This document shows, in pieces, positions 16,686-25,665 of a stretch of DNA of 64,000 nucleotides. The stretch is from NCBI RefSeq assembly GCF_031581065.1, contig NZ_JAVLBN010000006.1, positions 1 through 64,000 on the forward strand, in the 5' to 3' direction. The DNA is from Salibacter sp031581065. GTDB taxonomy: Bacteria > Bacteroidota > Bacteroidia > Flavobacteriales_G > Salibacteraceae. Position numbers and translations under genes: made by a program. Position 1 is the stretch's first letter, and each line of letters begins with the position of its first letter. The notes beneath the pieces were generated by a model. The model did no database searches and was not told the origin of the DNA. It was given only the letters and a program-made list of their open reading frames with translations.

Positions 16686-17388
16686 GAATGAACCTAACTA
16701 TGAATCTTACTCAGCTATCAAAGCGTGGGCTGAAGATGATCGCCCACGTGAAAAACTACTCCTCAAAGGCAAGAGCGTTTTAAGCGATGCCGAACTATTA
16801 GCGATCATTTTAGGATCGGGAACAGCAAAAGTTTCAGCTGTTGATTTATCAAAGCAAATTCTCAATTCCTGCGATCAAAACCTCAATGAGTTAGGAAAAC
16901 TCTCCATATCAGAGCTCAAAAAATTCAAAGGTGTTGGTGATGCCAAAGCAATTACGATTTCAGCGGCTATGGAGCTAGCCCGCAGGAGGCGATCTGACCA
17001 ATTGATCAAAAAGAAAAAGGTCGCTTCAAGCCAGGATGCTTACCAGTATCTCTATCCTTTATTGGCCGATCTTCCCCACGAAGAATTTGTGGTGGTTTTG
17101 CTCAACCGTGGGAACAAGATCATGACGCACAAAACAATTAGCAGAGGAGGAGTTAGCGGTACAGTGGCAGATGCCAAAATTATTTTTCAAATTGCGCTTG
17201 AGAAACTGGCTTCCAGTATTATACTCGCTCATAACCACCCGAGCGGAAATCTAACTGCGAGCCAGGCTGATATTCGCCTCACCAACAAATTGAAAGAAGG
17301 AGCGTCATTGCTCGATTTGCAAGTCCTCGATCATCTTATTATCGGTGATGAAAATTACCTTAGCTTTGCTGATGACGGATTGCTATAA
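16684..17388 (+). CDS. radC: RadC family JAMM/MPN-domain protein (UPF0758)
   Basis: A 234-residue member of the RadC family. The N-terminal 75 residues are a helix-hairpin-helix region (KFKGVGDAKAITISAAMELARR) and the rest is a JAB1/MPN fold. The metal-binding motif AHNHPSGN, with its histidines near residues 181-183 and a following Asp (SQADIRLT), is intact. The family was linked to DNA repair, but direct repair activity is disputed. The start overlaps an inverted repeat that may regulate it. The polysaccharide deacetylase gene begins immediately after the stop, so the two are likely cotranscribed. Confidence 0.93.
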   Translation: MNEPNYESYSAIKAWAEDDRPREKLLLKGKSVLSDAELLAIILGSGTAKVSAVDLSKQILNSCDQNLNELGKLSISELKKFKGVGDAKAITISAAMELARRRRSDQLIKKKKVASSQDAYQYLYPLLADLPHEEFVVVLLNRGNKIMTHKTISRGGVSGTVADAKIIFQIALEKLASSIILAHNHPSGNLTASQADIRLTNKLKEGASLLDLQVLDHLIIGDENYLSFADDGLL

Positions 17389-18702
17389 ATGCCTGAAAAG
17401 AAACATATCCAAATATTTTCAGAGGTTCAAACGAGCCGGTTTAAGTACATTGCGAATTTCCTGTTTGGTGATATTCTGCAATATGCTGTGGACATCGTCT
17501 ATCATGAAAATGACTTAAAAGATGGCGTTTTTACCATTTGCTACAGTCACCGCGCTGTAGTGGAGAAGTCGATTCACATTCAGCCGGCTGCTCTCTTGAA
17601 GGAACGAATTATCGAGAAGCAGGAAATGACTTTTTTCAAGTGGAAAGAGCTGCCTGTTTTTTTCGGAACCGGAGGTCGGGATATTCCATTTGATTTATTT
17701 TCTGCCGCTTTCTATTTGGTGACTCGTTATGAAGAGTATTTGCCTCATGGAAAAGATAAGCACGGCCGTTTCAAACCTGAGGATAGCATCGCTTTTCGTG
17801 AGAGCTTTTTGAATCTACCGCTCATCGATATGTGGATGCAGGAAGTGACCAATGTACTGAGAAAGAAAGGAGGAGCTCCGCCAATCAGGAAATTCAGGTA
17901 TCTCAACACAATCGATGTTGACAATGCTTACGCTTTCATGGAAAAGGGCTTGCTTAGATCAACAGGTGCTATTTTGAGGTCGGTTATTCAGTTGAACTTT
18001 TCGGATCTGACCGATAGATTGAAAACATTGATAGGTCAACGATCAGATCCATTTAACACCTTCGACTTTGTCTTGAAGCAAGCTGAGAAATACGGCTTTA
18101 AAAGTGTGTTCTTTTTCCTGCTGGCAAATTATGGCGTCAATGATAAAAACGTGCCTCACACTAGCCGAAAGTTTCGATCACTCATTAAGTCTGTAAACGA
18201 TTATTGCAAAGTTGGAATTCACCCATCTTACGCTTCAACTGATGAACCGGAGCTACTCCAGATGGAAGCTAACAGGTTGAAAGAAATCATTCACATGCCG
18301 GTAACCCACAGCAGGCAACATTTTTTGAAAATCGATATACCCAGGTCTTATCGTGAATTATTAGAGGTAGAAGTGTACAATGATTATTCAATGGGCTACG
18401 CCTCTGAACTCGGATTTAGAGCTTCAACCTGCACGCCATTCCTGTTTTTTGATCTCGAGCAGAACAGGCAAACGAGGCTGAGGGTTTACCCGTACAGTTT
18501 GATGGAGGCAACGTTGAAGTATTATATGGGTAAGAATCCCGAGGATGCCATGCAGTATTTCAAACCCATAATCGACAGGGTGAAAAATGTCAACGGGCTG
18601 CTTTGTACTCTATGGCACAATGACTCACTTAGTGATTACGGTGAATGGGAGGGCTGGCGAAAAGTGTATGAGGATATGCTTGAATACATTTACCAGGATT
18701 AA
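17389..18702 (+). CDS. Polysaccharide deacetylase-family protein
   Basis: A 437-residue protein. The N-terminal half resembles the DUF7033-like domain common before deacetylase domains in Bacteroidota (FFGTGGRDIPFDLFSAAFYLVTRYEEY). The C-terminal half is a NodB-type barrel: TIDVDNAY supplies the Asp of the metal site, KVGIHPSYAS carries a His motif, and LRVYPYSLMEATLKYY follows. It probably removes acetyl groups from a cell-envelope or exported polysaccharide; the substrate is unknown. No signal peptide is seen. It abuts radC with no gap. One motif word is at 18003-18012. Confidence 0.85.
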   Translation: MPEKKHIQIFSEVQTSRFKYIANFLFGDILQYAVDIVYHENDLKDGVFTICYSHRAVVEKSIHIQPAALLKERIIEKQEMTFFKWKELPVFFGTGGRDIPFDLFSAAFYLVTRYEEYLPHGKDKHGRFKPEDSIAFRESFLNLPLIDMWMQEVTNVLRKKGGAPPIRKFRYLNTIDVDNAYAFMEKGLLRSTGAILRSVIQLNFSDLTDRLKTLIGQRSDPFNTFDFVLKQAEKYGFKSVFFFLLANYGVNDKNVPHTSRKFRSLIKSVNDYCKVGIHPSYASTDEPELLQMEANRLKEIIHMPVTHSRQHFLKIDIPRSYRELLEVEVYNDYSMGYASELGFRASTCTPFLFFDLEQNRQTRLRVYPYSLMEATLKYYMGKNPEDAMQYFKPIIDRVKNVNGLLCTLWHNDSLSDYGEWEGWRKVYEDMLEYIYQD

Positions 18703-18711
18703 TTTAAAAGC

Positions 18712-18719
18712 TAACTTTG
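18712..18719 (+). promoter_or_regulatory. Bacteroidota -7 box for upp
   Basis: TAACTTTG fits TAnnTTTG and lies 18 bases before the upp ATG, in the only gap of this plus-strand run. TTTA near 18689 is a weak -33 candidate. Confidence 0.55.
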
Positions 18720-18737
18720 TTGAAATTCAATTGAGAA

Positions 18738-19388
18738 ATGGTTCGCGAGTTTCAGAAAGAAAATTCAATCATTAATACGTACCTTAATGAGATAAGGGAC
18801 GATACAATTCAAAAAGACAGGATGCGGTTCAGAGCCAATCTCAAGCGCATTGGTAGTTTAATGGCTTACGAGATATCGAAAAAGCTCGATTACAGTGAAC
18901 GAGAAGTTATTACACCACTTGGAAAGACAAGCGGCTTTGAATTAAAGAATCAACCTGTTTTAGGGACTGTACTCAGAGCCGGGCTACCATTGCACGAAGG
19001 TTTTTTAAATGTCTTTGACAAAGCTGATAACGCCTTTATTTCTGCTTATCGCAAGCATCACAGTGGAGATGAGTTTGAAGTAGAGGTTGAATACGTTTCC
19101 TGTCCAGATATTCAAAACCGCACACTTATTCTCGTTGATCCAATGCTCGCTACAGGTCGCTCAATGTACCTGAGCTATCAGTCGCTGGTAAAGCAGTTTG
19201 GCAAGCCCGCCAAAACGTATATTGTTTCAGTTATTGCCAGTAATGAAGGTGTAGAATATGTTCAGGAAAAAATTGGAAAGAATGCTGAGCTTTACATGGG
19301 TGCCATCGATGAAGAATTAACAGCTCAGGCATATATTGTTCCTGGATTAGGTGATGCAGGTGATTTAGCTTACGGAGAAAAAGAGTAG
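18738..19388 (+). CDS. upp: Uracil phosphoribosyltransferase
   Basis: Upp makes UMP from uracil and PRPP in pyrimidine salvage. The 216-residue protein has the PRPP-binding loop LILVDPMLATGRS near residues 130-142 and the uracil-site ending YIVPGLGDAGDLAYG, which matches the usual C-terminal GDAGDR-type motif. RAGLPLHEGFLNVFDKA is also typical of the family. It is followed closely by a membrane-protein gene and yjjG, possibly one unit under the box at 18712. Confidence 0.95.
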   Translation: MVREFQKENSIINTYLNEIRDDTIQKDRMRFRANLKRIGSLMAYEISKKLDYSEREVITPLGKTSGFELKNQPVLGTVLRAGLPLHEGFLNVFDKADNAFISAYRKHHSGDEFEVEVEYVSCPDIQNRTLILVDPMLATGRSMYLSYQSLVKQFGKPAKTYIVSVIASNEGVEYVQEKIGKNAELYMGAIDEELTAQAYIVPGLGDAGDLAYGEKE

Positions 19389-19399
19389 AGTAACGGAAC

Positions 19400-19858
19400 A
19401 TGTGGGGAGAGTTTTCGAAAATTCTGGTGCTCCTGTTCGTGAGCGCTACCAAGTTTTTAATGGGACCGGGAACTATTTTAGCATCGGGCTATTCACCCGG
19501 TGAGGCAATTATTATTGCCATTATTGGCGGTGTGTTAGGCTCACTTTTCTTTTTTTATTTTGGATCGTGGTTTTTCAGTTGGATCGAGAGAAAATTTCGC
19601 AATAAAAGAAGGAAGCCTAAAAGAAAATTCACCTGGAAAAACAGACTTATAATCCGGTTTAAAAACCGATTTGGTGTCATAGGGATGGCGCTTTTGATTC
19701 CCATCATTTCCATTCCTGTAAGTGCTCTTATTTCAGCCAAGTATTTTAGGCATGATCGAAAATCAGTGCCGGCTTATATTCTATCGGTAGTGTTTTGGAG
19801 CTTCGTACTTACTTATTTCTCAAATCCGGTTATCAACTCAATAAAGCAGTTATTTTGA
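19400..19858 (+). CDS. Small integral membrane protein (small multidrug-export/DedA-like)
   Basis: A 152-residue protein with about four hydrophobic segments: residues 6-25, 30-53, 95-115 and 125-145. A very basic cytoplasmic loop, KFRNKRRKPKRKFTWKNR, lies between the second and third. The pattern resembles the small multidrug-export protein family and distantly DedA, but transport has not been shown from sequence. Its stop TGA overlaps the TTG start of yjjG, so translation is probably coupled. Confidence 0.65.
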   Translation: MWGEFSKILVLLFVSATKFLMGPGTILASGYSPGEAIIIAIIGGVLGSLFFFYFGSWFFSWIERKFRNKRRKPKRKFTWKNRLIIRFKNRFGVIGMALLIPIISIPVSALISAKYFRHDRKSVPAYILSVVFWSFVLTYFSNPVINSIKQLF

Positions 19859-20568
19859 AGAACGTACAACACATATTTTTTGATTTAGATAGAACGCTTT
19901 GGGATTTTGAAACAAACTCTCGCGAAGCTTTATTGATGGCTTATGAGCATTTTGGTTTGCAGCAGTGGTTTGACGATTCCATGCAGTTTATCAAAAAATA
20001 CGAGGCTATCAATGATCAACTGTGGGCACTTTATCGAAAAGGGCAGGTAGAGAAAAGTGTTTTGCGAACAAAACGCTTTGGTGATACATTGAAAGAAGCA
20101 GGTTGTTGGTCAGAGCCGATAGCGAGAGATTTGGGAGATTTCTACATAATGGAGAGCCCGAAGCAAAAGAAGCTTTTGCCTTCAACTGCTGAAATGCTTC
20201 AAGAACTAAATGATCATTACGAACTTCACATCATCACTAACGGATTTGATGAGGTTCAGCATTTCAAACTCGAGAATTGCGGTTTAGATCATTACTTTGA
20301 CGTTGTCATAACATCAGACAGTGCCGGATACAAAAAGCCTGATGAAAGAATCTTTTTTCAGGCTCTGACCAAAGCGAAAGCTGAAGCTAAAAGCTCACTC
20401 ATGGTTGGGGATGATTGGAATTCAGATATTATTGGGGCCAGATCAGTAGGAATGAAACAGTGTTTTTACAATCCTGAAATTAAACTACTCAACGATAAAT
20501 CAGAGGAAGGATTGATTGAGGTTGGTCACCACGATCAGCTTATTGATTATCTCAAATCTCAGCGATAA
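19855..20568 (+). CDS. YjjG-family HAD nucleotidase (noncanonical pyrimidine nucleotidase)
   Basis: A 237-residue haloacid dehalogenase phosphatase. Motif I FFDLDRTLWDFE supplies the nucleophile Asp, motif II is the Thr of HIITNGFD, and motif III/IV are KKPDERIFF and MVGDDWNSDI. This matches the YjjG group, which dephosphorylates 5'-nucleotides including modified pyrimidines. I use the TTG at 19855 because it places motif I near the N-terminus and forms a TTGA overlap with the preceding stop; an upstream ATG would run 61 bases into the membrane gene. The 3' end overlaps the convergent psd gene by 17 bases. Two motif words (20108, 20361) occur. Confidence 0.88.
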   Translation: MKNVQHIFFDLDRTLWDFETNSREALLMAYEHFGLQQWFDDSMQFIKKYEAINDQLWALYRKGQVEKSVLRTKRFGDTLKEAGCWSEPIARDLGDFYIMESPKQKKLLPSTAEMLQELNDHYELHIITNGFDEVQHFKLENCGLDHYFDVVITSDSAGYKKPDERIFFQALTKAKAEAKSSLMVGDDWNSDIIGARSVGMKQCFYNPEIKLLNDKSEEGLIEVGHHDQLIDYLKSQR

Positions 20569-21211
20569 TAGACCGGTTTCCGCGAACTTCTTCGTTGAGT
20601 TTAACCTGAATTTTACTTGATGTTGGAAGGAAAATATCAACTCGGGAGCCAAACTTGATGAAGCCAAACTCTTGTCCCTGAGTCACTTCATCTCCTTCTT
20701 CAACATACCACACGATTCGCCTGGCCAAAGCTCCGGCAATTTGGCGGTAGAGAATATCAGTTCCGTTTTTGGTTTGGACGCCTACAGTTGTGCGTTCGTT
20801 GTCGGTTGATGACTTTGGATGCCAGGCGACTAAAAATCTACCAGGATGATATTTGAAATATTTGACGATTCCGCTAACCGGATTCCAGTTGATGTGCACG
20901 TTGAGGGGGCTCATAAAAATAGATACCTGAATGCATTTTTGCTTTAGATATTCAGTTTCCTCAACTTCTTCAATCGCAACGATTTTACCATCTGCCGGTG
21001 CATAAACCAAATCAGGATGAAGAACAGCCAGCGAACGATCTGGTTTTCTAAAAAACTGCAGAATTGAAATAAGAATAAAAAGCGCAAGTAAAACAAGCAA
21101 TAGTTTAAGCCAAACTACCTGGCCAAATGTTTGAGTACCCAGGTAAATGAGGATAAAACCTACAATTACAGCTATTGATATGGATACTCTACCTTCTTTG
21201 TGAAATTTCAT
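20552..21211 (-). CDS. psd: Phosphatidylserine decarboxylase family protein
   Basis: Psd converts phosphatidylserine to phosphatidylethanolamine at the inner membrane. The 219-residue protein has two N-terminal membrane segments (VSISIAVIVGFILIY and LKLLLVLLALFILISIL) and the family stretches VYAPADGKIV and SIFMSPLNVHINW. The motif GFIKFGSRVDIFLP carries the Gly-Ser pair at which the proenzyme self-cleaves to make the pyruvoyl group. I use the ATG at 21211; the longer frame starts with TTG. It lies downstream of cdsA, the preceding enzyme of phospholipid synthesis. The 3' end overlaps yjjG by 17 bases. Confidence 0.93.
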   Translation of the reverse strand: MKFHKEGRVSISIAVIVGFILIYLGTQTFGQVVWLKLLLVLLALFILISILQFFRKPDRSLAVLHPDLVYAPADGKIVAIEEVEETEYLKQKCIQVSIFMSPLNVHINWNPVSGIVKYFKYHPGRFLVAWHPKSSTDNERTTVGVQTKNGTDILYRQIAGALARRIVWYVEEGDEVTQGQEFGFIKFGSRVDIFLPTSSKIQVKLNEEVRGNRSIIAEI

Positions 21212-21245
21212 AAGCGGCTTCAAATATAACGTATTGCAGCATTCC

Positions 21246-22058
21246 TTAAGCGAAAATTAAAATAAATGCCCATGCTGCAGGAATAGCAAACAGTGCAGCG
21301 TCAAACCTGTCAAGTATTCCTCCGTGGCCGGGGATGATATTTCCGGCATCTTTGACACCTGCATTGCGCTTGAGCATTGATTCAAATAAGTCGCCAAGAG
21401 TGGCGAAAATTGAAACCACAAGCCCCACCATAATCCACGCTTTACTGTCAAAATGAAATATAAATTTAGAAAGGATAAACGCACCTGCTAACGAGGCGAT
21501 TGCACCACCCAAAGTTCCTTCCCAGGTCTTTTTGGGAGAAAGCCTCTCGTTCAGTTTGTTTTTTCCCATGGCTCTTCCTGTGAGATAAGCCATAGTATCG
21601 TTAGTCCAAATTAAAATGAGAATAAAAAGGACTTTGTTTGGATTAAATGTAGAGTCGAGAGATAATCCAAAAAGGAAGATTCCCAAAAAGCCTAATTGCG
21701 TGTATACAAACCCCAAAATCACACCTGAAGAATCGAGAAATGGAGTAGGAGTTTTACTGAAAAGTACCAGAACCAGCATGATCAACAATATAAAGATGGC
21801 AATACCAAAAACACTATCGATATCAATAACAGAGTATTGCCAGGAAATAGCGCTGCACCAAAAAGCTACTGATCCCAGGATAAATACGCGAGCAAGATCT
21901 TTATTCCCAAACCTTATCAGCTTAGAAAATTCGCTTGCCGCTATCAAAGAAAAGATTGCTAAAAGCGGAACAAAAACTGTTGACCCCAAAAGAATCCCGG
22001 TGATTAACACCGCGACAAATACGCCTCCAGATAATGCGCGTACTGTTAATTCACTCAA
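21246..22058 (-). CDS. cdsA: Phosphatidate cytidylyltransferase
   Basis: CdsA makes CDP-diacylglycerol from phosphatidic acid and CTP in the inner membrane. The 270-residue protein has multiple membrane helices and the full signature SMLKRNAGVKDAGNIIPGHG followed by GILDRFD near the C-terminus. The start is TTG, forming a TTGA overlap with the stop of the DUF2007 gene, so translation is coupled. It belongs to the rsfS-ftsH-DUF2007-cdsA-psd cluster. Confidence 0.95.
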   Translation of the reverse strand: MSELTVRALSGGVFVAVLITGILLGSTVFVPLLAIFSLIAASEFSKLIRFGNKDLARVFILGSVAFWCSAISWQYSVIDIDSVFGIAIFILLIMLVLVLFSKTPTPFLDSSGVILGFVYTQLGFLGIFLFGLSLDSTFNPNKVLFILILIWTNDTMAYLTGRAMGKNKLNERLSPKKTWEGTLGGAIASLAGAFILSKFIFHFDSKAWIMVGLVVSIFATLGDLFESMLKRNAGVKDAGNIIPGHGGILDRFDAALFAIPAAWAFILIFA

Positions 22059-22282
22059 GACTTTTTGTTATGCTCTTCAATGTAGGCTTTTGCTTTGCTC
22101 TCATTTTCAGGGTGAACATAAACACCTACCGCGTAATTTGTTTGATTAAGTGACTTAAACATTGAAGCTTGATGATCAAAAACATAGGCTTCAACATCCA
22201 TTTCTTGTAAATGGGCTTTAATCAACTCAGCGTCAAACTTATCATTCGTTTCGTAAACTAAATTCCAGTCTTTTGGGTCCAT
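22055..22282 (-). CDS. DUF2007-family small protein
   Basis: A 75-residue soluble protein with the fold pattern of DUF2007: a start WNLVYETNDKFDAELIKAHL, an acidic middle, and an ending GVYVHPENESKAKAYIEE. The family is annotated as a possible signal-transducing protein, with a ferredoxin-like fold; its role is unknown. It lies between ftsH (8-base gap) and cdsA (4-base overlap), an arrangement usual in Bacteroidota. Confidence 0.85.
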   Translation of the reverse strand: MDPKDWNLVYETNDKFDAELIKAHLQEMDVEAYVFDHQASMFKSLNQTNYAVGVYVHPENESKAKAYIEEHNKKS

Positions 22283-22290
22283 AATTCGGG

Positions 22291-24450
22291 TTATTTAGAC
22301 GTATTATCTGAAGTGCTTTCTTCTTTTTTATCACTCTCTTTAGAGTTCTTTTTATCATCAGTGTTTTGGTCAGATCCGGAATCGCTTTTCGGCTTTTCCT
22401 CAGTCTTTTCGTCTTTTGACGGGAGCTCTTTAGGGCTCTGACCGTTATCACTTTTGCTTTCTTTAGCCTGCTTTTCAGTCAACCTAATTTGCTCTGCTGT
22501 TTTATCAGCTTTGGTTTCAAATTTACGTTTACCAAAAATGCGTTCCAAATCTTCTCTAAAGATAACCTCTTTTTCGAGAAGTAGCTCAGCTAACTCATTC
22601 AACTTATCCTGATTTTCGATAAGAAGGTTTTTGGTGCGAACGTACATCGACTCGATGAGCTTGCTAACTTCTTTATCGATAACATCAGCTGTGGTGTCAC
22701 TGTAAGGCTTTGTGAAATTGTAATCGTTTTGACCTGATGAGTCGTAATAACTAATGTTCCCGATTTTTTCGTTGAGGCCGTACATTTTTACCATAGCGTA
22801 AGCTTGTTTGGTGATTTTCTCTAAATCACTCAATGCACCTGTTGAGATTTCGTTGAATGTGATTTCCTCAGCAGCACGACCACCAAGCGCAGCACACATT
22901 TCATCAAAGAGTTGTTTCTTAGTTGTAATTTGACGTTCTTCAGGTAAATACCAGGCGGCTCCAAGACTTCTACCACGCGGTACAATTGTCACTTTAACGA
23001 GTGGTGAAGCGTGTTCAAGCAACCAACTTACAGTTGCGTGACCGGCTTCGTGAAAAGCGATTGTTTTCTTTTCCTCTGGAGTAATGATCTTGCTTTTCTT
23101 TTCGAGTCCGGCAATGATTCTATCAACCGCATCGAGGAAATCTTGCTTATCGATTTCTTTTTTCTTCTTACGAGCAGCTATGAGGGCAGCTTCGTTACAG
23201 AGGTTGGCAATTTCAGCTCCACTAAACCCTGGTGTTTGACTTGCAAGAAATTCAATATCAACGCTATCCTTCAGCTTTAAGGGCTTCAAGTGGACTTTGA
23301 ATATCGCTTTACGTTCTTCTTTTTCAGGGAGGTCAACATTAATTTGACGGTCAAAACGTCCCGGGCGTAACAGTGCTCTATCCAGAACATCAGCGCGGTT
23401 TGTTGCTGCTAAAATGATGACACCACTATTAGTACCAAAACCATCCATTTCAGTGAGTAGCTGGTTCAATGTATTTTCGCGTTCATCATTAGATCCCTGC
23501 ATTGCGTTTTTACCACGGGCTCTTCCTATTGCATCAATTTCATCGATAAAGATAATACAGGGTGCTTTTTCTTTAGCCTGTTTAAAGAGGTCACGAACAC
23601 GAGATGCTCCAACACCTACAAACATTTCAACAAAATCTGAACCGGAAAGTGAGAAAAATGGAACCTGTGCTTCACCGGCAACTGCTTTTGCGAGCAATGT
23701 TTTTCCTGTACCTGGAGGTCCAACGAGTAATGCACCCTTTGGAATTTTAGCACCTAAAGTAGTATAGCGTTTTGGATTTTTGAGGAAATCAACAATTTCC
23801 ATCACTTCCTCTTTTGCTTCTTCAAGACCGGCAACATCTTTGAAGTTGATTTTAACTCCCTGTTCCTTATCGAAAAGAGTGGCTTTTGATTTCCCAATGT
23901 TGAAAATTTGACCGCCAGGACCACCGCCACCGCTCATTCTGCGCATGATCAGTATCCAGAGACCAAACATCAAACCTATTGGTATCAACCAGCCGAGAAT
24001 ATCTCTTCCCCAGTTGTCCTGTTGAATAAAGTCGTATGATAAATCGTATTTCGTTTGCCACTCATCTAGTTGTTGAGTGAAGAAATCACCCTTTGGAGGA
24101 GTGAACTCAAAGTGAGGGCCCTTTTGAGAGTTTTCTCCAATTAAAGGTTGTTGAAGTTTATCTTCATATTTTTCAAGAGACTCAGCCTTGATAAACACCT
24201 TTGCCTTTTCATAATTGTAAATAATAACCTTATTTACGTCACCATCCTGTACCATTTCCTTGAATTTTGGAAATGTAGTTGGTGTAAGAGTAGGGCCCCA
24301 GTTGAACAAGTTTAGCGAAATGAGTACTACAGCTATGATAGCGTAGATCCAATAAAAATTAAAGTTATTTTTCTTGTTGTTCTTGTTTGGCGGCTTGGGA
24401 ATATTACCCTTAACTCTATTCGAGCGCTTAGAATTTTGTTGTTTGCTCAT
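22291..24450 (-). CDS. ftsH: ATP-dependent zinc metalloprotease FtsH
   Basis: FtsH is a membrane-anchored AAA+ protease that degrades misassembled membrane proteins and short-lived regulators. The 719-residue protein has two membrane segments (about residues 32-52 and 152-170), Walker A GPPGTGKTLLAK (near 245), Walker B IIFIDEIDAIG, the second region of homology with ATNRADVLDRALLRPGRFDR, and the zinc site HEAGH (near 467). The C-terminal 75 residues are low-complexity and rich in Lys, Asp, Glu and Ser; two GGHTCTGACCR words in opposite orientation lie in this tail (22368 and 22434). Confidence 0.98.
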   Translation of the reverse strand: MSKQQNSKRSNRVKGNIPKPPNKNNKKNNFNFYWIYAIIAVVLISLNLFNWGPTLTPTTFPKFKEMVQDGDVNKVIIYNYEKAKVFIKAESLEKYEDKLQQPLIGENSQKGPHFEFTPPKGDFFTQQLDEWQTKYDLSYDFIQQDNWGRDILGWLIPIGLMFGLWILIMRRMSGGGGPGGQIFNIGKSKATLFDKEQGVKINFKDVAGLEEAKEEVMEIVDFLKNPKRYTTLGAKIPKGALLVGPPGTGKTLLAKAVAGEAQVPFFSLSGSDFVEMFVGVGASRVRDLFKQAKEKAPCIIFIDEIDAIGRARGKNAMQGSNDERENTLNQLLTEMDGFGTNSGVIILAATNRADVLDRALLRPGRFDRQINVDLPEKEERKAIFKVHLKPLKLKDSVDIEFLASQTPGFSGAEIANLCNEAALIAARKKKKEIDKQDFLDAVDRIIAGLEKKSKIITPEEKKTIAFHEAGHATVSWLLEHASPLVKVTIVPRGRSLGAAWYLPEERQITTKKQLFDEMCAALGGRAAEEITFNEISTGALSDLEKITKQAYAMVKMYGLNEKIGNISYYDSSGQNDYNFTKPYSDTTADVIDKEVSKLIESMYVRTKNLLIENQDKLNELAELLLEKEVIFREDLERIFGKRKFETKADKTAEQIRLTEKQAKESKSDNGQSPKELPSKDEKTEEKPKSDSGSDQNTDDKKNSKESDKKEESTSDNTSK

Positions 24451-24465
24451 TCAATATTGTTTCTG

Positions 24466-24834
24466 TTAATCTTCAATAGTTGAAACTTTGGCATCAGCCC
24501 AAAGATCTTCCAAATTATAGAACTCACGAACGCTTTCCTGAAAAATGTGAACCACAACATTGAAATAATCAATAATAATCCATTCAGCATTTTGAGTTCC
24601 TTCTACATGCCAGGGTTTTTCAGCGAGGTGTTCACGAACTTCATCCTGTACAGAATCAGCTAGTGAAGCAACATTAGTGTTCGAAGAACCGTGGCAAATA
24701 ACGAAATAATCACTTACCGAGTTACTGATGTCACGCAAATCAAGTAATTTAATTTCTTTTCCTTTGCGTTCTTTAAGCCCTAAAACGGCTGTTTCAGCTA
24801 ATTGAGTTGAAGTAGTTTCGTTTTCTTTCGTCAT
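24466..24834 (-). CDS. rsfS: Ribosomal silencing factor RsfS
   Basis: RsfS binds uL14 on the 50S subunit and blocks joining to 30S in slow growth. The 122-residue protein shows the family core: KEIKLLDLRDISNSVSDYFVIC, GSSNTNVASLADSV, and the tryptophan-containing WIIIDYFNVVVHIFQESVRE. It heads the minus-strand cluster with ftsH, starting 28 bases after a -7 box shared by no other gene. Divergent from birA. Confidence 0.95.
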   Translation of the reverse strand: MTKENETTSTQLAETAVLGLKERKGKEIKLLDLRDISNSVSDYFVICHGSSNTNVASLADSVQDEVREHLAEKPWHVEGTQNAEWIIIDYFNVVVHIFQESVREFYNLEDLWADAKVSTIED

Positions 24835-24853
24835 TCTTATTGTGTTCAGCCTG

Positions 24854-24861
24854 CAAAAATA
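24854..24861 (-). promoter_or_regulatory. Bacteroidota -7 box for the rsfS-ftsH cluster
   Basis: On the minus strand this reads TATTTTTG followed by CAGG, the same twelve bases as the rpsF promoter. It lies 20 bases before the rsfS ATG. Confidence 0.65.
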
Positions 24862-24912
24862 GGAATTTCGATTGATGACAGTCTTTCATATTATGATATC
24901 TCTTGAATAGAT

Positions 24913-25665
24913 ATGAATACATTATTTACAGGTCAAAATATTATCCATCTTCAACGTGTCGATTCTACCAATCGTTACGCACTACAACTCCTGTCAAAAC
25001 AAAATGTTCCAGAAGGAACTGTAATTTGGACTGATGAACAGTATAAGGGGCGTGGACAGCGCGGAAATAGCTGGGTCACTCAGGCACACCAAAACCTCAC
25101 TTTTAGCGTAGTATTGTATCCGCGGTTTTTAGCACCAGATGATCATTTTCTTTTGAATAAACTGGTTACTGTTGCTTTAAAGCGTTTGTTGCGAGATAAA
25201 CTTTACGAAGACGTTCAAATAAAATGGCCTAACGATATTTTCGTTCAGAACCTCAAGACAGCCGGGATCTTAATCGAAAATTCGTGGAAGGGAAACAGAA
25301 TAGGAAGTAGCGTAACTGGTGTGGGGTTAAATGTCAATCAGGTTGAATTTGGTGATACAGCAAATAACGCAACATCACTCAAGCAACAAACCGGAAAGTT
25401 TTTTGAGTTGAGATTTTTATTAGAAGAGTTTTGTCAAATTCTCGAACACCTCTACATCAGGTTAAAAGAAAACCCTCAATCGTTGGATAAAGAATTTGAA
25501 AGAAGCCTTTTTGGTCTGAACCAGTGGAAAAAATATGAAGTCAACGGAGAGCAGGCAGAGCTAAAAGTAACTGGCGTGAGTAAGCAGGGCCGACTCATGG
25601 TTGAAGACAAAACCGGCAAGCCGATGAAATTCGAAATTAAAGAAATTACGCTTATCCGTGATTAG
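24913..25665 (+). CDS. birA: Biotin--[acetyl-CoA-carboxylase] ligase
   Basis: This enzyme activates biotin with ATP and attaches it to carboxylase carrier proteins, so it should serve partners of the biotin carboxylase at 59239. The 250-residue protein is the short form without a DNA-binding domain. It has the start VDSTNRYALQ, the biotinoyl-AMP loop KGRGQRGNSW, IKWPNDIFV with the catalytic Lys, and GVGLNVNQ. The C-terminal 50 residues form the SH3-like domain. Divergent from rsfS; its 3' end overlaps the next, convergent gene by 14 bases. Confidence 0.93.
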   Translation: MNTLFTGQNIIHLQRVDSTNRYALQLLSKQNVPEGTVIWTDEQYKGRGQRGNSWVTQAHQNLTFSVVLYPRFLAPDDHFLLNKLVTVALKRLLRDKLYEDVQIKWPNDIFVQNLKTAGILIENSWKGNRIGSSVTGVGLNVNQVEFGDTANNATSLKQQTGKFFELRFLLEEFCQILEHLYIRLKENPQSLDKEFERSLFGLNQWKKYEVNGEQAELKVTGVSKQGRLMVEDKTGKPMKFEIKEITLIRD

